Assembly: GCA_020137815.1 (NCBI GenBank)
Contig: CM035351.1
Location: forward strand, 4,756,792 to 4,820,791
Length of the DNA stretch: 64,000 nucleotides
Source: Hormiphora californensis
Lineage: Eukaryota; Ctenophora; Tentaculata; Cydippida; Pleurobrachiidae
Reading direction: 5' to 3'
Position numbers and translations under genes: made by a program. Shown in pieces: positions 22,901-32,633 of the stretch (position 1 is the first letter of the stretch; every line of letters starts with the position of its first letter). A model generated the notes under the pieces. It made no database searches. It had not been told where the DNA came from and saw only the letters and a program-made list of their open reading frames with translations.

Positions 22901-24508
22901 AAGGGGGGAAAATGGAAAAAAAAAAAAAAAATTTTTTAAAAAAAAGGAAAAACCACCCCCCCTTTTAAAAAAAAAAAAAACCCCCGTTTAAAAAAACCCC
23001 TTTTTTCCCCCCCCCTCCCCCTCCCCCTTTTTTTCTCTTCCCCCCTTTTTTTTTTTTTTCTCCCTTTTTTTTTTTTTTTTCCCCCCCCCCCCCCCCCTTT
23101 TTTTTGGGGGGGGAAAAAAAAAAAGAAAAAAAAGGGAAAAGGGGGAAGAAAAAAGGAGAAGGGAAAAAATTTGGGGGAAAAAAAAGCGAGGGAGAGAGAG
23201 AGGGGGAGGGGAGGAAAAGGGGGGGGGGGAAAAAAAAAGGGGAAAAAAGGGGGGGGGAAAAAAAAGGGGGGGGGGGAAAAAAAGAGAGAGGGAAAAGGGG
23301 GGGAAAAAAAAGAAAAAAAGGGGGGGGGGGGGGGGGGCCCCCCCCCCCTTTTTTTTTAAAAAGGGTTTTGGGGGGGGGGGGGCCCCCGGGGGGGTTTTTT
23401 TTTTTTAAAACCCGGGGAAAAAAAAAAAAGGGGGGAAAAAAAAAAAAAAAAAAAATTAAAAATTTAAACCCCCCTTTTAAAAAAAAAAACCCCCCTTTTT
23501 TTCCCCCCAAACCCCCAAAAAAAAAAAAAACCCCCCGGGCCCCCCCCTTTTTTTTTAAAAAAAAAAGGGGGGGGAAAAGAAAAAAAAAAAGGGGGAAAAC
23601 CCCCCCCCGGGAAAAAAAAAAAAAAAAAAAGGGGGGGAAAAAAACCCCCCTTCCCCCCTTTTAAAAATTTCCCCCCCCAAATTCCCCCTTTCCTTTTGGT
23701 TTTTTCCCCAAAAAAAAAGGGGGGGGTTTAAAAATTTCCCCCCCGGGGGTTCCCCCCTTTTTTAAACCCCCCCCCCCCCCAAAAAAAAAAAAAACCCCCT
23801 TTTAAAAAAAAAGGGGGGGAAAAAAAAAGGGGGGGGGGGAAAAAAGGGGGGGGGAAAAAAAAAGGGGGGGGGGGAAAGGGGAAAAAGGGGGGAAAGGAAG
23901 GGGGGGGGGCCGGGAAAAAAAGGGGGAAAAGGGGGGGGGCCCCCCTTTTTTTGGGGAAAAAAAAAATTTTTTTTTTTTAAAAAAAAAAAAAAAGGGGAAA
24001 TAAAGGAAAAAAGGGGGGGGGAAAATTTGGGAAAAAAAGGGGGGGGGGAAAAAAGGGGGAAAAAGGGGGGGGAAAAAAAAAAAAAATTTTTGGGGGGGGG
24101 GGGTTTTTTTTTTGGGGGCCCCCCGGGGGGGGGCAGGGGAAGGGGGGTTAATTTTTTAAAAAAAAAGGAAAATAAAAAAAAAATTTTTTAAAAAAAACCC
24201 GGGGGGGGTTTTTTGGGGTTTTTTGGGGCCCCCCGGGGTTTTTTAAAAAAGGGGGGGTTCCCTTCCCCCGGGGGAAAAAAGGGGCCCCCCCCGGTTCCCC
24301 CGGGGGTTTTTTTAAAAAAAAACTTTTAAAACCCCCCCGGGGGGGCCCCCCCCCCTTTTTTCCCGGGGGGGGGGGGGGGGGGGGGGAAAAAAAAACCCGG
24401 GGGGGGGGTTTTTCCCCCCCAAAAAAAACCCAAAAGGCCAAAACAAAAAAGGGGCAAACCAAAGGGGGGGGGGGGAAAGATGAGAAGAGCGTAGAGAGAG
24501 ATAGAGAG

Positions 24509-24565
<57 letters not shown>

Positions 24566-25317
24566 GAGAGAGCTGTAGTTTGAGAGAGTAACATAACGAG
24601 ATATGTATTGCATATGTTTCGGGCGAAATTTTGGTAACAACACAAATCAACGAAAAAGGATAATGAGAGAAGGAAGATTAGGATAGAAAAAGAGAATGGT
24701 GAAGAGGACAGTGATGAGTTATGTTGTGAGAGTTACAGAGTAGTATCACAAGAGAAAGTACAATGAAGGAGAGAATGAAGGTTTTGAATAATAGTTGGTC
24801 GAGGGTCAATCCCTAACAGGCCGGGGAAGCAGAGTGAATAGGGGTATCCAATTCTTGCTGCCTCCCCAGCCCGTGTCAAAATAAGAACAGTGAACAATGA
24901 TCGCTATCCTTCACCACCAGTCTATAATACCTTGGTGTTGGAGTATTTTAAATACAAGCTCATTAGTGGGAACACGGATGGAACTCTTGCTCTTAAACTG
25001 GCGAACCTTCCCTAGCCCCTGGAAGATCGTCTGCTCCCGGTACCGCTCCGAGGCACTCCGGGCAGCTGGACTCAACTCATAAGTCCTACTACTACTGGCA
25101 CCACCTCCCTGCATTAGGAGCCCCGACCACCGGACATATACAAATACACGTACAACAAGTACACAGAGGGAGAGGTATCAATAAATGGAAGAGCGCGGTA
25201 GTATGGCAGCGTTCTACTCCTCACACTGCAATGCAAGCATCTCACGGTAACAGGCCTCTAAACAAGATATAGAGATTGCTATGCGACTGAAAGAGAGAGG
25301 GGGAGAAAAGAGAGAGG

Positions 25318-25379
<62 letters not shown>

Positions 25380-25589
25380 GAGAACCCACGTGTCTATGCG
25401 TAATCAATACCTCATTTTTCTAGAACGCCTTACTACTCTTGTACTCATTCTCACATTTCCCTCTCTCAATTTTCTTTTTCATCTCGTACATGTACAGACC
25501 AGACGTTATGTGATCAAAAACCACACACACACGTCTGTTGAGCAATCACATGGTTTCCCGTGCAAATGGTTGGGAGTGAGATTGAGAGA

Positions 25590-25654
<65 letters not shown>

Positions 25655-28184
25655 GAGAGAGAGAGATAATCTTACCTCGTTCCCTCATCTTATTGGCCCT
25701 ATCCTTGGCAAGCTCAAGAGCAGTGATCCAACGCTGTCTGTCAACCTCGCTTCTTGCTCGCAGATGAAAGACCTATAAAAAATATAAAACTTGCTACAAA
25801 TACACAATTTCAAATTCACGACGATCAAACAGGGAGTGGGATAGAATAGAGATGTAACATGTTCGTGGACACTGGAAATTTAAACGAAATCGTTACCTGA
25901 GCACCGCCGTTGCTGATGACAAAGTTACAGCTATCTTCGCTCTCTAACATCGCCCCGGCCAGATTGATAGTCCCTCGACACGTGTGTGCCATCTCGGCTT
26001 GGGTCCTGGAAAGGGAGGGAGAAGTTGGGTTAGCTGGAGGGAATGGCTTGGTAAAGAAGGTTACCCTCCCTTGCCGATGTACAAAGCGACCTCGAGGGGT
26101 TATTTAGTAACCAAGGAATGGCGATAACTAGAACTCTGAACTGGAAAGGCAAATATACATATGGATGTATGGTATAATATGGTTTAACACATGTAAATAA
26201 TGTGTTTTTAGGATATCACTTCCTAGTCCTCACCAGGAACCGACCGACACAAGTAAACAACCAATCAGAACTCGTTATTTAGGTCACGTGACTGGTTGTC
26301 AGCCAATCAGGGACCAGTATTTCCTGATTCGGTCGGTTCCTGGTCCTCACCCATTTCTACAGATCTCACAAACAGCGGGCTCAAAGATCAACTCAAAATC
26401 ATTCATGTCCAGCACAATCGTTTCCGGGGGCCCATCAGGAGTGAAGAACGGGTTAGTGCAGTTGAAGGGGTGAAGAGAGAGAAATCCGGGGCGGTGTCCC
26501 GTCCCAATGGACCTTGTAGTGTCACCAAGATAACTCGCTTGATACTGGTCCCCAGTATCATCATAATCAAGGCTCATCACTGTGTTGTAATCACTGCTAC
26601 CTGCTCCCTCGCTAGGGGCATCACCACCACCCGGGCTGGCCGTTCTTGGATTCCGCCGGAAGTTAAAGCAGATATTCTTGATGCGTGCACAAATAGAAGG
26701 GTCACTAGAGAAAGCACTACTGTAGGGTGTTCTACCAACTCCTCCTGGGCTTCTGGTGAGCGTCATGTGACAGAACACAAACAAAGATTAAGATTAAAGG
26801 CCGAATACTAGTAGTGAGCACCGGAAAAGTGTAAGCCTCTGCCTATATATCTACACGAGAAAAGGAGAGAACTAGAGAACAAAATGGAGAGAACTAAATA
26901 TTGAGAGAATGAGATATAGAGAGAGAGATATAGAGAGACGCGTAGTAGACAGAGAATAAGACAGACAGAGAATAAGAGAGATATAACCAGGAGAAACAGG
27001 GAGAAACAGTGATCGTTATAGAGATCACATACCTTTATTGAGGGAAAAAGTTGGCGAACAAGCACGCTACTGAAACTTACTGGCTAACAGTATGTCTTTC
27101 AAAACTTGGGTGTTGTGGAGATGTAGGGGCGTGATGAGGTCCGGTGACGTGATAATGCTCCTTTTTCGGAACGTGTTCGAGTAGTTGAGCTGAGAGACTG
27201 GATGGCGCGAACCAAATACACGCGATATAACCCGTCCTCTATGTTGCCCCCACCCCCTATGTGTTATGATACTATTGTCCAACTACGGCCCCTGGGTACC
27301 CACTTCTCTGTAGTACTTGAAACCGGCACTGCATATTCCCACCAGGCCGCAGATTCCCACCACAGATTCGATCATGACACAGCATCAGCCTGATACCGAC
27401 ACTGTGAGGGAGAGATAGCGGCGTGCAATCAGTGAATGTTGACAACAATTGCTTGTATATCATCTGATACGCGCCGCGCCCTCCAGCCAAGTATCTCACC
27501 GCGCAGCGGAGTAACGAAATGAGCTTTAGGAGATGGGGGGGGGGGGGGGGGGTGAAAAGGCAAACAAATTGGGCATGCGAATATAATGTGTGTGCGTGTA
27601 AGTTGTGAATAGGGGACGAAGAAGTTATGCAAGAAGGCGAGAGACTGAATAAGGAATAAAAAGAGGGGATGATCGATAAAGGAAAAAAAAACAGAAATGC
27701 CCGAGTTATTGAACTTAGAAAGCATATTAATTACTCTATTTATTTCTTCTTAACAACATTTTCATGTTAAGAAAGCTAATTAAAAGAGGCGGGTCTGACT
27801 TATTATTTCTATCTTGTATTACGATGATATTAAGAGCATATTTGACTCAGGAGCATGTTTCAACAAGCAAGACAATTGTTTTGATAACACTCTTTTCAGG
27901 ACACGTATCTTGTGCGACACAGCGACTACACCCAAAACACAACACCCCTAGCAATTAGCTGCCTTGTTTGAAGGGGGAGGGGAGGGGGGCTGCCTAACCA
28001 TTAACAAACAACACCCTCCAGCCCCCCTTCATTTTCCTATAGGTTACCTGTAGTAAGATAGGAGTCCATCACTTAGAACAAACCACCGTTGCCGGTATCC
28101 CTTTATATAGTTAGTCCACTTTAGGAGCCAGCCCCGGTATTCAGCTGTATTCTCTGACCCTGTCTCTCCACTCGTTGAGCTCAT
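14091..28184 (-). CDS. OSBP: Oxysterol-binding protein (OSBP/ORP1-2 type)
   Basis: A minus-strand gene. Exons in transcript order: 28184-28048, 26005-25897, 25772-25676, a probable 25104-24931, then 22282-22166, 21984-21813, 21462-21293, 21148-21038, 16744-16499, 16305-16135, 15226-14822, 14735-14618, 14281-14091. Start [10 protein letters not shown] follows a possible 3' splice site. The PH domain ([29 protein letters not shown] through [16 protein letters not shown]) binds PI4P at the Golgi. A coiled region follows, then [14 protein letters not shown], an FFAT-like motif for ER-resident VAP. The ligand domain has [36 protein letters not shown] and the signature [15 protein letters not shown]. 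The family exchanges sterol for PI4P at ER-Golgi contacts. Phases agree except between exon 24931 and exon 22282, where the linker matching NDLIAKHG in human OSBP is missing; it probably lies in the corrupted block at 22670-24470. Confidence 0.93.
14502..14610. mobile_element. 109-bp MITE (family CAGGAACCGACCGA), copy 1, on an OSBP 5' splice site
   Basis: Terminal inverted repeats CAGGAACCGACCGA and TCGGTCGGTTCCTG flank a 109-bp non-coding body. The 8-bp direct repeat CTGTTACC (14494-14501 and 14611-14618) marks the insertion, consistent with hAT. On the OSBP strand the inner duplicate reads GGTAACAG and contains the last exon base plus the splice donor GTAACAG of exon 14735-14618. Confidence 0.85.
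15337..15640. repeat. Two perfect short hairpins in an OSBP intron
   Basis: TTCGCCC-TAC-GGGCGAA occupies 15340-15356. AATCACCCTTGGGC and GCCCAAGGGTGATT form a 14-bp stem at 15607-15635 with a single-base loop. Neither is flanked by an obvious target duplication. Confidence 0.7.
16771..17040. repeat. (GA)n then (CT)n microsatellite pair
   Basis: About 90 bases of pure GA (16771-16858) are followed by about 40 bases of unique sequence and then imperfect CT repeats to about 17040. The two arms are mutually complementary and could fold into a long hairpin in an OSBP pre-mRNA intron. Confidence 0.9.
17093..17908. mobile_element. Non-autonomous DNA transposon, about 816 bp
   Basis: GGTAGGAGGGGGTAATTCGG at the left end and its inverted counterpart CCGAATTATCCCCTCCTACC at the right end give a TIR of about 24 bp with one mismatch. 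TAG flanks both sides as a possible 3-bp target duplication. The motif TAATTCGGGTCA recurs inside in both orientations (17280, 17365, 17410, 17855-17895), as expected for subterminal transposase sites. No transposase frame is present. Confidence 0.65.
17628..17757. repeat. Short tandem array of CCCCTAGAGG-type 10-11 bp units
   Basis: About twelve degenerate units such as CCTAGAGGCC, CCTAAAGGAC and CCTAAAAGCC follow each other inside the 816-bp transposon relic. Each unit is itself nearly palindromic. Confidence 0.8.
18017..18072. repeat. Two back-to-back perfect hairpins
   Basis: CCGGGTGAATGCC-GAA-GGCATTCACCCGG (18017-18045, 13-bp stem) is followed at once by ATGCCTTTTTAC-TTT-GTAAAAAGGCAT (18046-18072, 12-bp stem). 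Both have three-base loops and no mismatches. Confidence 0.85.
18546..20732 (+). CDS. Intronless MATH/BTB-like protein with acidic EEGGA repeats
   Basis: One 728-residue open frame lies antisense inside the large OSBP intron between exons 21038 and 16744. The start is CACACCATGG; the frame is open upstream but lacks coding character. Residues 5-145 look like a MATH/TRAF-type beta sandwich ([22 protein letters not shown]), with a second weaker beta-rich unit to about 255. Residues 275-370 resemble a divergent BTB/POZ fold ([25 protein letters not shown], then [15 protein letters not shown]), as in SPOP-like Cullin-3 adaptors. Residues 505-673 are a minisatellite-encoded tract of the pentapeptide EEGGA and EEGDL variants. 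A poly(A) signal AATAAA is at 20821, 89 bases after the stop. Lack of introns within a multi-exon host suggests a retrogene or lineage-expanded family member. The MATH call is moderate, the BTB call weaker. Confidence 0.7.
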   Translation: MAATTKFKLDILPSWIESDNYASHIFQGFCWTIYYYKEDKDILAMIACAPVESTKEWNCIASFTLTNITTGTNKTFESKIPLEREDYFLWGPWKFAELTRVDLSTRVGTPYKVTLEATITVKESYIGPPIVTKARSNHVIFHRMAKDFFEESRVQSTAHQEINSIWTTDSEKTDNCLTFAITKHNLDGKLESNFPSGAVIITIRGPNSVETKTGNVGQNIVFETAICEQSVVTFLIHDQPLSCEAAVSKGFDFGIEKLSHPAHGNAIFKLQDETKMPLNSMVLAYNSPVLMDLIEKEGELEHDVSDFEPESVRIFADACYTGNLEMLPDTTEFKVLSDFVKMVNVFKVDWAKDGCLEFYKRNLPIPCDDVDTYWNYAILALDSAVKYSDRRLLDYLLSSIPETKTKLQIRISRLFVETTKRSQLDLVMVMVVEFDLANEFMQQALSMLMIKHQIPLLDYWLENFNFSFCTEETLSVLAEAVELNTDAEISCKLMANIEQESKVETTREAEEGDTEEGDTEESDPEENDLEEGNLDEGDLEEGDLEEGDLEEGGAEEGGSEEGGAEEGGAEEGGAEEGGAEEGGAEEGGAEEGGAEEGGAEEGGAEEGDLEEGGAEEGGAEEGDLEEGGAEEGGAEEGGAEEGGAEEGGAVEGDLEEGGAEEGGAEEGGAEVSEEADIEDGTLATVARNHWRMIVSSNWPCSNRRPFCRRKRELWTTEEAEKRDSEVSK
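20062..20565 (+). repeat. 15-bp coding minisatellite
   Basis: Units of GAGGAGGGTGGAGCA and variants ending in GACTTA repeat about 33 times in frame, giving EEGGA and EEGDL pentapeptides. Near-identical neighbouring units indicate recent copy-number change. The complementary frame is open as Ser/Pro repeats purely by composition. Confidence 0.9.
21431..21710. repeat. Four tandem copies of an OSBP exon start with its 3' splice site
   Basis: The plus-strand string TATCCCAACAACGCCTTCAC, followed by CGGGGGGCCTATCTGGGG, occurs at 21431 (the true exon edge, ending at 21462) and again near 21547, 21618 and 21664, separated by G-rich spacers. On the gene strand each copy is a pyrimidine-rich acceptor followed by the first about 30 exon bases. 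Copies 3 and 4 carry single changes. Confidence 0.85.
22670..24470. other. Corrupted homopolymer block, probably an assembly or consensus artefact
   Basis: Nearly every base sits in a run of 4-20 identical bases (A, C, G and T alike), unlike anything else in the window apart from smaller patches at 4277-4440 and 44620-44740. It begins and ends in GA/CT microsatellite sequence. This is how low-quality, run-inflated consensus looks, not natural DNA. Open frames inside (poly-Lys, poly-Gly, poly-Pro) are meaningless. It sits where an OSBP exon is missing. Confidence 0.85.
24482..24573. repeat. (GA)n microsatellite
   Basis: GA dinucleotides with few interruptions at the right edge of the corrupted block, within an OSBP intron. 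Confidence 0.9.
25310..25382. repeat. (GA)n microsatellite
   Basis: Nearly pure GA repeat in an OSBP intron. A second run, 25583-25668, ends eight bases before the 5' splice site of exon 25772-25676. Confidence 0.9.
26234..26342. mobile_element. 109-bp MITE (family CAGGAACCGACCGA), copy 2
   Basis: Same ends, length and orientation as the copy at 14502-14610 and about 95% identical by eye. Its 8-bp target duplication is GTCCTCAC (26226-26233 and 26343-26350). On the minus strand the inner duplicate is GTGAGGAC, a splice-donor-like string directly after the coding frame of the nested gene. Confidence 0.85.
26347..27375 (-). CDS. Unrecognised small gene nested in the first OSBP intron
   Basis: Three minus-strand exons join in phase: 27375-27304, 27189-27081 and 26744-26347, for 192 residues. 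The start ATG has an in-frame stop 12 bases upstream. Residues 4-18 ([15 protein letters not shown]) form a short hydrophobic, possibly membrane-anchoring segment followed by KYYRE. The rest is soluble, with [36 protein letters not shown] and a C-terminus [17 protein letters not shown]. Donors GTGGGT and GTAAGT and the acceptors are good. The last codons overlap a MITE target duplication, so the TGA stop at 26349-26347 may instead be a splice donor; splicing from there to the OSBP PH exon at 26005 would keep frame. No family recognised. It may be an independent gene or an alternative 5' end of OSBP. Confidence 0.4.
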
Positions 28185-29314
28185 TCCTGGGGAGATGGGG
28201 GACGGTGAGAGATGGGGGACGGTGAGCAAGGCATATTATATACTGTGAGGAATCTTTCCGGAGAAATATTTTATGGGATGTGACTGTTGAAGGTACCCTC
28301 TACTCCAGTGAACCGGAGTTTGTTTAGACAATTTAACGGTGCTCCATTTTTGGAGATGGAAGTAGGGAGAGGGAGATCTGAAGGTGACGTGTGATCCTAT
28401 TGTTATGAATTATAGAGGTTCGGCTCGAGAAAACAGAAGGGAGAGAATCACACCCCTTTTATTAAGATTTAAGGATTGCATGAATGGGGGGTTGTATGAA
28501 TATTGATGAGCGAAACAATAAGGTTGTGATGGAGATAAGAGAATGAAGCCAGCTAGCTTCACTGTTCGCCTAACGGTATTCGTCGTGTGCAAGGTGATAC
28601 GAAGACGACAATAATGCCGTTACACTATTTTGGGAAATTGCCAAATTTGAATATTTTCGCGAGCTGAGGTCTCAATGATATATTGAAAGAAGTACACTAT
28701 AACCTAAATTATAAATTAGATAAACACTAATACACACGTTCGTCGTCCGATTTATTGAGAACTGCAGCCGGTGTGTGTTTCTTTTTTCTTTTCGTGGAAG
28801 CACTTTTCCACGACGGGGGCGAAATATTGGCAACCGGTGCCATGCACCTTACACCACAATATCTTGTGAGAGTGCTGCACCTTACACGCCACTCTCCTGA
28901 GATGTGTGATTCCCCGGGGCTACCCTTCCCTCACCGCGGCTAGAGAGAGATCGGCAAAGTTATAGAAGGAGGGGGAGGAGAGAGGGGGAGTTGCAGCAAC
29001 TGTGAGAAATAGGGATTACAGAGAAGAGAGAGTGGGTAGGGTTCAATCATTGGTGTGTAATGAACTGAAATGTCGCACAACTAATACAAGTGTCGCAATA
29101 TAATAGGCGTGAATAGAGTCACTCGGGGGAAAGCATAATGTAGCAGGGGTGGGGAATCGTTTAGCAACAAAAGAGAGAAGCAACAAAATGTGTAAAAAGT
29201 AGTTAAAATGCATTATGAATATATATATATATGTACAGCTGTAGTTACACGCAATATAGAATAGGGAAATGCCTGCTCCCCCCTCTCTCTCTCTGTCTGT
29301 TCTGTCAAAGAGTT
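28185..29314. other. Region between OSBP start and CEP44
   Basis: This should hold the OSBP promoter and 5' UTR exon, and the CEP44 3' UTR. A hairpin CGTGGAA/TTCCACG lies near 28794. (AT)n occurs near 29219. No further coding sequence is supported. Confidence 0.4.
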
Positions 29315-30406
29315 TCAGTTAATGGTATTGTAGGACCTCAGCAGGGAGCGTGTACTGCTGAGCCTTTCTTTCACATTTTGGAGGTAACTTGATATATCAT
29401 CCTCTTCATTATCATCCAGCACCTCACTCAGTGGAACCTCATTAGAGCGTGCAACACTCTCTCCCCCATATGAGACAACTTTAATATCCCGATGTTGAAC
29501 TTTAGATTCCAATATGTCCATTCGAGCTGTCAGGTTAGTCAACATGGTCCTAATCTCTCTCAACTCCTCTGAGCACCCCACACACTTCCCCACACCACTC
29601 CTCTCATTATCATCACGCTCCACTCTATCGTGCACCACAGTGATATGATCCTCAGGTAAAACTTCAACTGTAGTTACACATGTTACAGGCTGGGGGTGAT
29701 CCATCATGCCCTCTTCCACGTCGAGAGGTATGGCAAAGATCTCTCTAGCATTCTCCTCGCTATAAAGCCGTTCTTCGTCGCCAAAGAAACTCTCTCCCGC
29801 GGTGGGAAAACTCTCCTGAGCAGTGGGATTGGGGACTGATTGTTTTGGTTCACAAACAGTGCTGTTCAGGGTAGGCATGATATCAAAATCTGGGGAAGAT
29901 GTAGTTTTCTCAATGACTTGATGGTAGATATGCTGGATATTGTTCTCAGGAATAATTGATTGGTGATTCTCCTTGTTGGTATTTGGACATGATTTTCTTT
30001 CATTCTCCCTTGTCATTGTATTGCCTAGAACCCTTCGTTTCTTCTTCCCATACCTACCCTGGATAAGAGCAAACACTTCATTTGTTAACACTAGTTTCTG
30101 CTCTGCGTAGCCTGTTGAGAGGAACTTCGGCACTGTCAGTTTTGGTACAAACGACATATCATCCCTGAGAATCTTGTACAACGAATCTAAAAACTGTTTA
30201 TCTGATTTACCGCCCAACTGAAAACCAGACGCCTGTAATTTCTTCGCAAAGTTGAGTGAATAGTCTTTGATGATAAACCGTAGCAAGGGCATGAATTCGG
30301 CGGTGTAGCCTGCGAGAAGATTGGTATAATTCACATTGTGTGGGTAGTGGACGGTTCGAAGTAGTGACTGGAGTCTTGTTCCTTGGTTCCTCAGATCACC
30401 AGACAT
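29315..30406 (-). CDS. CEP44: Centrosomal protein of 44 kDa
   Basis: A single minus-strand exon of 363 residues. I chose the internal start MSGDLRNQ because human CEP44 begins MATGDLKR; the 11 codons upstream read through a repeat tail. Residues 1-125 correspond to the CEP44 N-terminal domain: LRTVHYPHNVNYTNLLAG, FIIKDYSLNFAKKL, FLDSLYKILRDDMSFVPKLT and FLSTGYAEQKLVLTNEVFALI. In vertebrates, CEP44 binds centriolar microtubules and is needed for centriole-to-centrosome conversion. The middle is disordered and acidic; residues 275-310 (EELREIRTMLTNLTARMDILESKV) form a coiled coil, as in the family. The human gene is multi-exon, so this intronless copy may be a retrocopy, though it is fully open. 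A 3' splice-like TCTTAG lies two bases before the ATG. Confidence 0.85.
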   Translation of the reverse strand: MSGDLRNQGTRLQSLLRTVHYPHNVNYTNLLAGYTAEFMPLLRFIIKDYSLNFAKKLQASGFQLGGKSDKQFLDSLYKILRDDMSFVPKLTVPKFLSTGYAEQKLVLTNEVFALIQGRYGKKKRRVLGNTMTRENERKSCPNTNKENHQSIIPENNIQHIYHQVIEKTTSSPDFDIMPTLNSTVCEPKQSVPNPTAQESFPTAGESFFGDEERLYSEENAREIFAIPLDVEEGMMDHPQPVTCVTTVEVLPEDHITVVHDRVERDDNERSGVGKCVGCSEELREIRTMLTNLTARMDILESKVQHRDIKVVSYGGESVARSNEVPLSEVLDDNEEDDISSYLQNVKERLSSTRSLLRSYNTIN

Positions 30407-30421
30407 CCCTAAGAGTTTTTT

Positions 30422-30475
30422 ATACAAATACAAATACAAATATACATTTATTGTCCGCTTTTCATTGTCTCAAAA
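30422..30475 (-). mobile_element. Retroelement 3' tail, (ATTTGT)n type
   Basis: On the minus strand: CAATGAAAAGCGGACAATAA, then ATGTAT and (ATTTGT) repeats. This has a poly(A)-like signal and a simple-repeat tail, as in several LINE/SINE families. A second copy of the same string is at 3296-3350. It ends 16 bases upstream of the CEP44 start codon. Confidence 0.55.
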
Positions 30476-30670
30476 CGTGCCAAATTTAGTATACAGTACA
30501 CAGCGTACTGACAAAACTTTTCTGATGACAAGTTTAAGCAGTAAAATAATTGGCATATGCCACAGGCCCCGTGCGGGATAATACAGAGATTTCCAAAATT
30601 GAAATCAACAAAGTTTCACGTGAAAAAAGTTTGGCAAACCGCAAACGTTGCTGGCCCCCAGCGCGGGATA

Positions 30671-30962
30671 GGGATCCCTAAAAAAGTTCAGTATTTACAC
30701 AGAGTTTACACAGTCTTTACACAGTCATTACACCCAGAGCGCCCGCGCCGCTCTGGGTGTAAAGACTGCGTCTTTCGCACTCGATTTGCAGCGTTTTCGG
30801 AAACTTTTTTCGCCGCAGCGCTCAATTTACTCAATTGTGCAGCACACAATCCAATATTTTCTTAGAAAAAGCCGCAAAACGCAGCACGCGCCGCTCTGGG
30901 TGTAATGACTGTGTAAAGACTGTGTAAACTCTGTGTAAATACTGAACTTTTTTAGGGATCCC
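30671..30962. mobile_element. Palindromic MITE (GGGATCCC family), 292 bp, TA target
   Basis: The ends are GGGATCCCTAAAAAAGTTCA in inverted orientation, and the inverted repeats stay perfect for about 70 bp through GTTTACACAGTCTTTACACA to CACCCAGAGCG. TA flanks both ends (30669-30670, 30963-30964), as in Tc1/mariner-type insertions. The whole element can form a long cruciform. No coding capacity. Confidence 0.85.
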
Positions 30963-31314
30963 TATAAGGCAGCGCTTTTCAAGAAAAAAGTGAAACTTTG
31001 CATATAGTAGGGTTTCTTAATTTCGCGCGCAGTAGTGAAATTCGTAAATGGATTTGCGCGTGCAAGTGCGCGGCTCTTTCTGAGCGAGAAGTTCGTCCAA
31101 AGCCGAGCCGAACCAAAAATGTTTCATTTCCACTTTGGTGGATTTTGATACATTTGATCCGGACGCTCTTGGCAATTTCTTTCTGATTTCTATCAATTTC
31201 TTTACCTTCTGTTTTATTTGTGCCATATTTGATTGCAATCTTATTAATTTATCGCTTCCCACAATTTGCTGCTTTTAAATCACTTCTTCCTCCTACTAGA
31301 CAACTTCCCACCTT

Positions 31315-31850
31315 GGAGCCCCCTTCTGTACTTCCTCTAGAGTTTGGACTTAGGCCTCTCCTGGGCACCTCTTTGCACCCTCCCTTGTACCTGTTTGTAC
31401 ATCCTCCTTCCTGAGTCTTTTGTGTATCCTTTTGCCATCTGTGGTACCTGCTTCTACATTCTCCCTCGCTCCTGGGTAGTGGCCAGTGGGTATATCTTTC
31501 TGCTCTCTCCCTTGGCCCGGTTAACCTCTTCCTGCACTCTCCCCTTTCCGAGTACCACCTTCCCTCCGTACCCTAGGTACTTCCTTCTGCACCCCAGCCC
31601 GGCCCTGGGTCTTTCCTTCTGCATTCTCTCTTGGCCCACCTTTCATGCACACCCAGCACCCTTCCTCTTTATGGTACCTGCTTCTTCATCCCCCTCCTGG
31701 GTACCTCCTTCAGCCTTCTGTACCCTTACTCCTTCATACCTGCTTCTACATCCTCCCCCTTTTGGGTAACTTCTTTTGCATCCCCCTTTTTGGTACCTGC
31801 TTCTACATCGTCTCTCCTCGGTACCTACTTTTGAACCCTCCTTCCTTGTT
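31315..31850. repeat. Degenerate tandem repeat with TACCTGCTTCTACATCCTCC core
   Basis: Variants of GGTACCTGCTTCTACATCCT recur roughly every 35-60 bases together with CTCCTGGGTAC. Divergence is high, so period is approximate. Not coding in a stable frame. Confidence 0.65.
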
Positions 31851-32633
31851 ACTATACCTATCCCCTCTATTTATAATTATCCTTTAATCCCTAAATTTCT
31901 TATTTATAACTGGATGTATTTAATAGTTTAATGCTGCAAACGGAAAACTTAAAAGTAGGAATTAAATGTGATGTGTACGGATGTCGGATGTGTAATGTCT
32001 ACAAAGAGGAAAAGTCTTCTTCTTTTCTCTCGGGGAATCATTACAAAAGAGGTACTGTTACTACTAATTACTAAATTCTGTACCAGCTAATGTTGCAAGA
32101 AACCCCAATTAATCGAATCACGATCGATAAACAGACTATTATAATACATGTTCACCATTTTTGTAGCTAGGTACATCACCATGTCTATAAACCATCTTTG
32201 CCCCATCCAGGTACCAACTGATATGATAAACATGGGAATCTAGCTTTCACCGCAGTAACGATTAGACGTTGGCCAACTAGTATGTGGCTGGGATATTTTC
32301 CGAAAAGAGAACTGGACTGGACGCGTGAACTACACTCATCTTCATAACCAAGAAGGTTAGTTGTCAAATCGTCCCTTCCCAAATCCCTCCCGAGTTCCAT
32401 TCTCTTCCCAGTTATTTATTCTATTCTCCTCCCAGTTATTTATTACATTTCTATTTAGTATTTATCTTAATTACATGCTATTCAACATGGAGGTTTAATG
32501 ATTTTGATAGAGAAATCTGTCTCCCTCTGTCGTTCGCTTTCAGATGTCTTCTCTCTATCTCTTGCTCTATCTCTAGCTCTATTTCGGAGAGCGAACTGTA
32601 TTGACATGTTTCTGGCCCACCCTGTATCTCCAT
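31851..32633. other. Intergenic stretch, no gene seen
   Basis: AT-rich unique-looking sequence. Open frames are short and lack splice support. Confidence 0.4.

Noticed and set aside
22779-23664. Open frames of poly-Lys, poly-Gly and poly-Pro on both strands
   Set aside because: They lie in the corrupted homopolymer block and reflect base runs, not coding sequence.
26053-26107. tRNA-like or structural RNA gene
   Set aside because: Stem potential exists, but no cloverleaf, A box or pol III terminator was found; treated as a dispersed hairpin repeat.
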